Source: Beroe forskalii
Taxonomy: Eukaryota > Ctenophora > Nuda > Beroida > Beroidae
Direction of reading: 5' to 3'
Assembly (NCBI GenBank): GCA_011033025.1
Contig: WFMF01000238.1
Coordinates: 124,001 to 188,000, forward strand
Length of the DNA: 64,000 nt
Shown here: positions 57,908 to 64,000 of the stretch, in pieces
Position numbering within the stretch: the first letter of the stretch is position 1
Layout: each line of letters opens with the position of its first letter
Position numbers and translations under genes: made by a program
The notes under the pieces: model-generated
What the model was told of the DNA's origin: nothing
Databases searched by the model: none
What the model saw: the letters and a program-made list of their open reading frames with translations, nothing else

Positions 57908-58106
57908 GGTGATGCAGTTGGACCTACAGTGTGCGTGTCTTTTGTGTGCGCGTCTTTTGTGCGCGTATTTTGTGTGCGCGTCTTTATTTTGTGTGTGCGG
58001 CGTATATACGTGATGTTTATAATTCAATACGCCACACATACACACCCACACACACACACACACACACACAAAAGAGGTGCAAACGGCAGTTCGAACTGCC
58101 CCTGTT
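57908..58106. mobile_element. foldback element, same family (copy 5), with CA/GT microsatellite
   Basis: ACGGTGATGCAGTTGGAC at the left and CGGCAGTTCGAACTGCCCC at the right. The centre has GTGTGCGCGTCTTTT repeats and a (CA)n run at 58045-58068. Confidence 0.65.
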
Positions 58107-60665
58107 AGCCTCTTAGCAAAAGAAATAGAGTAAGCAAAAAATTAAAAAAACAACTTAGGAATACAAATATCAGTTCAGATAAATGTCATCTACTAACAAA
58201 GCTGCAACAAAAAGGTCTAAATACCTTAAACCGAATACGAGTCGTATAAAATTAAAAAACTGAGTGTACTAACTAACATAGGATGATTTATGGCGTTGGT
58301 GCTTCAGATTCATTCGCAACCACAAGCACAAAATATTATTATTATAATCACTTGTTTTAAACGCTAACTTGAGTGCGAAGTACAAAACTTGAAATTGAGT
58401 GCAAGGTACGAAAATATGCGTTATAAACATTTTACCTACAGTAACACGAGAAAAGCCGCACAGATGTGATATGTCGAAAGAGTTTATATTTTACAGTACG
58501 TACCACCACCTAGAACAGAGATTTGAATGGATTTCTTTCAGCACTTCTGTACTGTAGATTAAAATACCTGTACGGCTGTTAGCTATACCTCACAATGCTA
58601 TGATTACTAATCGCAAGTGACAACAACCAAACGCACAAAATCCGAAAATGTGGTGTACTAAATTAAATGTCAAGATAATATGAGCATATGCAGTCACATG
58701 TTGTTATTGACTAATTCTTTATTACGACAATAGCCTGAGAGCAATCTATGGATATGGGCAGCCGTATAATTTGCCATATGATATTGTGTTAATGGTATAA
58801 TAATAGGTGATTTTACTATCTCTATTACTCTATTACTCTATTATAATCGATTGAAAGAAGCATGCTAATTTAGCAATAATGCGTGCGCCGTGATTGTGAG
58901 GCAGGAACGGATTAATTTTCGAAGAGGTAAATTAAAGGTCTTATCACGAGTGCCGTTGCAATAGTTGTTACCCATATGTGTGCTCATGGATACATCGATT
59001 GAAGCGCGATAATTTCGAAAGAAATTCTGTGAAAAGTGGTGCACGCTCTGTTAAATGCTCTTCTTTGTCAATTCCTGCCTCGATCGATGCATGTGCAGTG
59101 TGCACACAAATGAGTTAGGTACCGTTACAATGATTATATTTCACCGCGGTTGCACGTGCAAATTTCCAAAGCGGTTTCTGTTGCGGTAGATGTTTAATGT
59201 TCATGATCGGTTTATTGGTAATATTATCGGTTTATATCTGTATCATAACATACAGATAAATGGCGATACTTTCGGAAATGGCGATACTTTCGGAAAACGA
59301 CGATAAAACTCAATTTCAATCAGAGTGTATAAGTTGAATAAACGAACATGCTACTTTATAATAACATTAGGAATTGAAATTATAGAAAATCATCACTCTC
59401 CTCAGAATGATAATTAGAGTGACATTGTGCTAGGCGGTTGAAAAAGAGATGCCGAACTCCTCTAGATTTACCCTTTACAATACTGCGGTCGTTTCTACTT
59501 TAATTTTAATTTTGCTTATAATGAAGTATAATTTTCTCGCCGACAGCAGGCCTCCATGCTAATTTTCTACAGAAAATAAAACAATTTGAATATTTCTCAT
59601 GAATAATTAGACCGCATTGTGTATTTTCATCTACGAACCACAGTACAGAAGTGCTGTACTCTGATCAGCCATGTTTATCGTTAGTGAGTAAGCATAAAAT
59701 TTGAATAAATGAAAGTATGAAACTGAAAGTTGTGTGAATATCGATTGCTAATTCAAATAATCAAGTTTAAAACTACAAGTTATCAAACGGCCAACGCAAC
59801 AGAAACCACTTTGAAAAAACTGATCAAAATTTGTATGACTATGAGAGCAGTCAATTACCGAATTGATATTTATCTTGAGTTGATTGGAATGGGATAAGAA
59901 CTTTTCAGTTAATTATAAATAAGGCCATCCATAAATTTGTTCTGATGTTTTGCCAAAATTTTCTTATTTTTTTCCAACTTATAAAATGGGGATCTCTGCT
60001 AAATTTGGGGTTAGAAATTTAGATATATTTGAAAAAATCCCCATATTTTTGAACCCCAATAGATTTCCTTCCCCAGAATTATTGTCACACGTTAATTTTT
60101 CACGTAAGTACTATGTTCAAAAACTTGGACATCTATACGTCATGGCACGTACTTCTATTTCTTATTACTTTTCGAGTTGTCTTAACAACCAATTTTCATT
60201 TTTCAACGCATGAACAAAGGTAGTAAAAAGTGAATGTGTAAAAATTAGTATAGGAGTATGACTTTGGGGACAATCTGGAAAATTAAGAACATAAAGTAAC
60301 ACTAACTGTAAAGATGGCCCCCGGCCCCCTTTTTCCGTAAAAGTAAACTCAGATTATTTTTACCAATTTTCCAATCGTCTTTTTGTCGTCGTGCCACAAT
60401 TATACACGAAATTAACTTGATCTGGCATAGATTCAATATGAAGTCTGAATCTATTATCTTATTAATTTCACAATTAATATACAAATTCAAGTTTACAAAA
60501 TGCAATACAAATTATTAAGTGTCTCGCAAGTCTGCTTAAAGTTTAATTTAGATCATCTGGCATTCTGGCCATCTGTAATATCGATCATCGGCAGTGAAAG
60601 CGGTCTTGTAAGATAAGGAAGATTCTGAATTCCATCATCCAAAACGCCAGTACATACACAAGTAC
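58107..60665. other. gene-free AT-rich intergenic DNA
   Basis: No supported exon. A CGATCGAT-containing dispersed repeat, similar to 51990-52145 and 42690-42830, occurs at 58990-59100. The remaining open frames are short and unconvincing. Confidence 0.45.
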
Positions 60666-61589
60666 TCAATGAAAGTTCCTGGCGGGATCAAAGTTCGGTT
60701 TATGGGCATGTTGACCCCTGAGCTCAGGTCTGACAAGTGCACACACGACACACTCCTCACTACATACACTCCCACAATCTCTCTTCTCTTCGTAAAGTGG
60801 TGTTAGGGAGCCGGAAAGAGGGCGTCTCCTCATCCTGGGACTCATTGCACTGTTCTTCACTCTCGATAGAGCGGCGTGATGCGCAGTAGGGGGAGCAGTC
60901 ACACCGGCGTGATAAGCAGCAGGGCTAGCAGATACACCGGCGTGATTAGGAGGGAGGGCGGTTATCACCCCCAAACTAGTTCGTTTAATAGGCAGCTGTC
61001 GCTGCATGGTAGCTCGGTAGAGAGCTGCGGCGTTCATTACGGGTTCCGAGGCGGAATGGGCGATTTTACCGCGGCTGACGGGCGCAGATACACGGTATGG
61101 CGAGTTCCGGGGACTATTCCGAGGACTGTTCAGCGGACTATTCCGCATGGCAACACCATCTCCAGTCCTAGGACTATTCCTGATAGCGGCAGGACTATTC
61201 CTGATAGCAGCAGGACTACTCCTGGCGGCGTTAGTGTCCACAGAGCCACGGGGCGTGCTGGTGGCAATGTTCCTGCGGCTGTATCCCGGGGTGGAAACAG
61301 GGGAGCTGCTGGGAGTGGAACTGAACAGCCACGGCTGCTTGTTTGGGGGCGTGACGCAAAGTCCAGGGGACGCTCTGCTCTTGCTTTTCAGCGATTCTAT
61401 CGACTTGTTCTCCACATTGTCACGGAAGTAGAAGGGTGCTGATTTGCTGCGTTTGGGCCCCAGCCCGAATATGGCGACTGAGCGGCGTTGGGAGCGAGTA
61501 CCGAGGCGACAGCAACGGTCTTTGAAGTTCTTCAACTTCTGCAGGGCTTGTGGTGTAGGGATTTTCACTTCAAAATCGAACATTTGTAT
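60666..61589 (-). CDS. Ser/Pro/Arg-rich disordered protein, single long exon (unrecognised)
   Basis: After an acceptor (GTGCTGTTTCAG) at 61590, an open frame of 307 codons runs to TGA at 60666. The first ATG (61583) gives MFDFEVKIPTPQALQKLKNF, a short amphipathic, possibly structured start. The rest is disordered and basic with tandem motifs (RNSPAAIRNSPAA; RNSPLNSPRNSPRNSP; HAGV.A.P.A.HAGVTAPPTA) and many SP sites suited to proline-directed kinases. The C-terminus is Cys-containing (CGSVCSEECVVCALV). Either this is the terminal exon of a larger gene with the upstream exon beyond what I could find, or it is a complete coding exon after a 5' UTR exon. Opposite-strand frames here are shadows. 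Confidence 0.68.
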   Translation of the reverse strand: MQMFDFEVKIPTPQALQKLKNFKDRCCRLGTRSQRRSVAIFGLGPKRSKSAPFYFRDNVENKSIESLKSKSRASPGLCVTPPNKQPWLFSSTPSSSPVSTPGYSRRNIATSTPRGSVDTNAARSSPAAIRNSPAAIRNSPRTGDGVAMRNSPLNSPRNSPRNSPYRVSAPVSRGKIAHSASEPVMNAAALYRATMQRQLPIKRTSLGVITALPPNHAGVSASPAAYHAGVTAPPTAHHAALSRVKNSAMSPRMRRRPLSGSLTPLYEEKRDCGSVCSEECVVCALVRPELRGQHAHKPNFDPARNFH

Positions 61590-62157
61590 CTGAAACAGCA
61601 CAACACCAAATACATTCAAATAAGTATATATTGCGTTGAAATATGTGACCTCAAAAAATTTCGGGGGAATTTAAGGAGAAACTTTGTCAGGGTTTCTCCC
61701 CTCCCTTGAACAGAGAATTGACGACCAAAGAAGACTCAGAACTACTTATTACTGGCGCTTATAGAACTAGAAAAATTGAACATGGCCGACAAAGCTGCAT
61801 CAGTATACGAGAGAGATACGAATAATCTATATAAGTTGACAAGTTTTTCTCTTTTAAACAACAACACATGCCAAGAAATTATATATTATATACGAGTCCG
61901 AAGATGTTCGGCAACTCAACCCGATATATATATAATATATAGGCAGGGATATATATTTGATAGGTGGGTGAGAATGACGTCATTATCAGGGTTTAGAACA
62001 TGGAATTTATGACGCTGGTCTGTCAACTTCTCAAGGGTACCATGTAAATTTATATCGTTAGGTCATGTAGTGCTTCCAACTATCTGGCGTTGTATCACCG
62101 AGCGCTGGAGAGAAAGTCAGGTTATCCCAAAGTTGACGAGAGTCATAGAACTATACT

Positions 62158-62248
62158 CCGCGCACGAGAAATAGGCGGATCAACGTCATCAACTCAACAC
62201 ATAATCATAAGATAATGACGTCATCCTACCCGCCTATTTCTCGCGCAT
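62158..62248. mobile_element. AATAGGCGG MITE, intact copy
   Basis: GCACGAGAAATAGGCGG at the left and CCGCCTATTTCTCGCGC at the right; inner GATCAACGTCATCAACTCA and ATAATGACGTCATCCTAC. About 90 bp. Confidence 0.85.
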
Positions 62249-63145
62249 GGCGTATAGAAAATATATCCCACCCACATGACCCCTTTTCAACAAATCAAGC
62301 CCCGTGATTGGTTCAAATCGTGTCACGTGACCTGTTTCGAATTAGTCACGTGACATGGCTAACTGTTAACACTTTCGCTTTATATAATGCGCGTGTGTGT
62401 TGTCAGGCTTGTAGACGGAATGTTGGGTAAATTAGCGAGCTTAGGTTTGCGCACAGTATATTTGGCATGCCCGATGATCTGATCCACCGCTTCCGGGATC
62501 AAAATATACGAAAAGATTTTTTTCTTATTTTTGTAGAAGAATGTGGGTGTGTTGCATGATGCACGTGGATATTGTAATGAGCACCAGTCAGCACTTGCAA
62601 GACTTGACGCATCACGAGATTTTAAAAATTGCTCGCTGTGCTTCAAATGTATCTGCATTCTGCATAAAGCGATTATAGATTCATGAAGACGCGCAAATTT
62701 ATTTAGCGCCGTAATAACATCAAAAGAACATACATATTGCGCGGCTTTATCGAGCTATCCGTCAATCGAGCGATCTGTACACACGTGCGCTGCTTCCTGC
62801 ATAGTGGTATAGAGCGAGAGTTGATTATAAATGAGAGGACAAAAAAGCTATGAAATGCTTTTTCTGTTGACAAACGAAATAGTTTGTTGTTGAGTAGTTG
62901 AGCTATGTTGCAAATGAGGTTAAATTATCGACTTTGGACCTGCTCTCGCTATAATTATAAAGTTCTCAGAAAATAAATTGGTTTCGACACGTATATATAT
63001 ATATTCCAATGACATAACATATTGCATATGACAATATACTGTAATGGTTCAGTGAGACTGAGTAAACTAGACCTTGACAGTTGACAAACATAATATTACT
63101 TTTAAATGTCAACATGTGTACATGAGTAATTCAAAAGTCTGTTAT

Positions 63146-63240
63146 ACGTCGCGCGCGAGAAATAGGCGGTGTGACGTCATCAACTCACTACATCACGCTA
63201 TGATAATGACGTCATCCTACTCGCCTATTTCTCGTACAGC
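63146..63240. mobile_element. AATAGGCGG MITE, best-preserved copy
   Basis: CGCGCGAGAAATAGGCGGTG, TGACGTCATCAACTCACT, then ATGATAATGACGTCATCC and TCGCCTATTTCTCG. The inverted ends enclose two TGACGTCAT palindromes. Other copies or pieces: 1998-2040, 22981, 24980, 29985, 31088, 32221, 35639, 37451, 49830, 61965 and 62158. Confidence 0.85.
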
Positions 63241-64000
63241 TTTCCTGGACTGGAGGACTCAGACCGAACAGCAAAATAGTCGAACAGAAAAGTTCGAACA
63301 GAGATTTCTCAGGAAAAAGCAAAGATAGCGATGAAATGGAATGTTTCAGCAACTCTCCGACGATATTTTTGGAAGTTCCTGGACACTCATGGATCCCCTA
63401 GATCAGTGTTCTAATTCATCGGAATGTTTAACAGATACATTCAGTCAATCCTCAAAGTCAAAGTCTCGCAATCCTGAGTGAAGCCATGTCAAGGAATATA
63501 ATATATTCAGTGACAGGGGGAGACAGACTTACAAGGGATTCCATTCAGCCTTATAATGTTCGCGGTGGAGTCAATACAAGTTGTAAAACAGAACACATTT
63601 TATTCGAGAAGTACAACGTTTAAGCCATATATCAGTAAAATGTTTGGTAGGAGGGCGTTCTGGATTATATATATTTTTAAAGAACAGCGTTTCGGCTGAC
63701 ATATTTCATCAGGTGAATGATAAGGTGCTACTTGCAGCTCAAAAAGTCAAATACAGGCTTTTTCTTGTAATTAATGCATACCCTCAACCCAGCAGACATC
63801 TTGTTTCAAACCCAAAATTTATTTGTTTTCCCCAGAAACCCACCCTTCAATTTTCAGACCCAATCGAAAATGATATCAATTTAAGACTTATAGCTATTGA
63901 CCTAGAAACAACAATAGTTTCATGGAATATTAAAAATATTTGATATCATATAACAGTAAAATCCTACATAATACAACATTTTCCCTGCACACTACCTCAA

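Noticed and set aside
61147..61442. Plus-strand frames with hydrophobic GLFLIAAGLFLIAAG repeats
   Set aside because: Shadow of the minus-strand Ser/Pro-rich exon; the repeat is the complement of the RNSPAAI codons.
63074..63328. An 84-codon plus-strand frame
   Set aside because: It runs across an AATAGGCGG MITE (63146-63240); not a conserved gene.

Overview
The window is nuclear DNA of a multicellular animal, probably a marine invertebrate. The genes are split into short exons (about 45-370 bp) with GT/AG introns. The intergenic DNA is AT-rich and full of short inverted-repeat transposons and minisatellites. One gene is the ortholog of the ciliary protein CFAP96, and there is a eukaryotic tRNA-Thr. 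I cannot place the phylum from sequence alone. No bacterial operon, CRISPR array or intact autonomous transposon is visible. I assembled exons by eye from splice sites, reading phase and protein continuity, so gene ends (UTRs, missing first exons) are less certain than the internal exons.

Left part (0-24 kb). 580-2399 (+) is a possible two-exon basic, Ser-rich protein with a broken start. 2607-8707 (+) is a ten-exon gene for a long disordered acidic/Pro-rich protein ending in two membrane helices; its first exon carries a one-base frameshift. 10273-10381 (-) is an orphan exon. 13157-17006 (+) is a complete nine-exon CFAP96 gene whose fifth intron is a 1.4 kb minisatellite containing a partial copy of exon 5. 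18974-23833 (-) is a convergent gene for a Gly/Ser-rich protein with a charged C-terminal helix; one exon is split by a 1 kb block of the same minisatellite, flanked by a short direct duplication.

Middle (24-43 kb) is gene-poor. It holds minisatellite arrays of the same GTGGTGTCA family (31.5 and 34.4 kb), a TTAA-flanked piggyBac-like MITE, a TA-flanked TIR element, a 0.7 kb foldback element, many AATAGGCGG MITEs, and one 179-codon open frame with two membrane helices (40.6-41.1 kb).

Right part (44-64 kb). 43954-45328 (+) is a small four-exon multi-pass membrane protein. 46454-46527 is tRNA-Thr(AGU). 45837-49696 (-) is an eight-exon secreted protein built from one von Willebrand factor D domain plus a C8-like region; its introns hold a GIY-YIG retroelement relic, a perfect 59 bp palindrome and another minisatellite block. 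51219-52913 and 55729-57480 (-) are two paralogous Ly6/uPAR (LU) domain genes with the same exon phases and hydrophobic GPI-type tails. In both, the 3' end of the terminal exon lies inside a tandem repeat array that runs on downstream, and a decayed third terminal exon (about 56.3 kb) is followed by an array as well. 60666-61589 (-) is a long exon of a Ser/Pro/Arg-rich protein.

The themes worth attention are (1) LU-gene GPI tails written by tandem repeats, (2) one minisatellite family occupying introns of three unrelated genes and splitting or duplicating exons, and (3) an inverted-repeat element family sitting within tens of bases of LU-gene splice sites.
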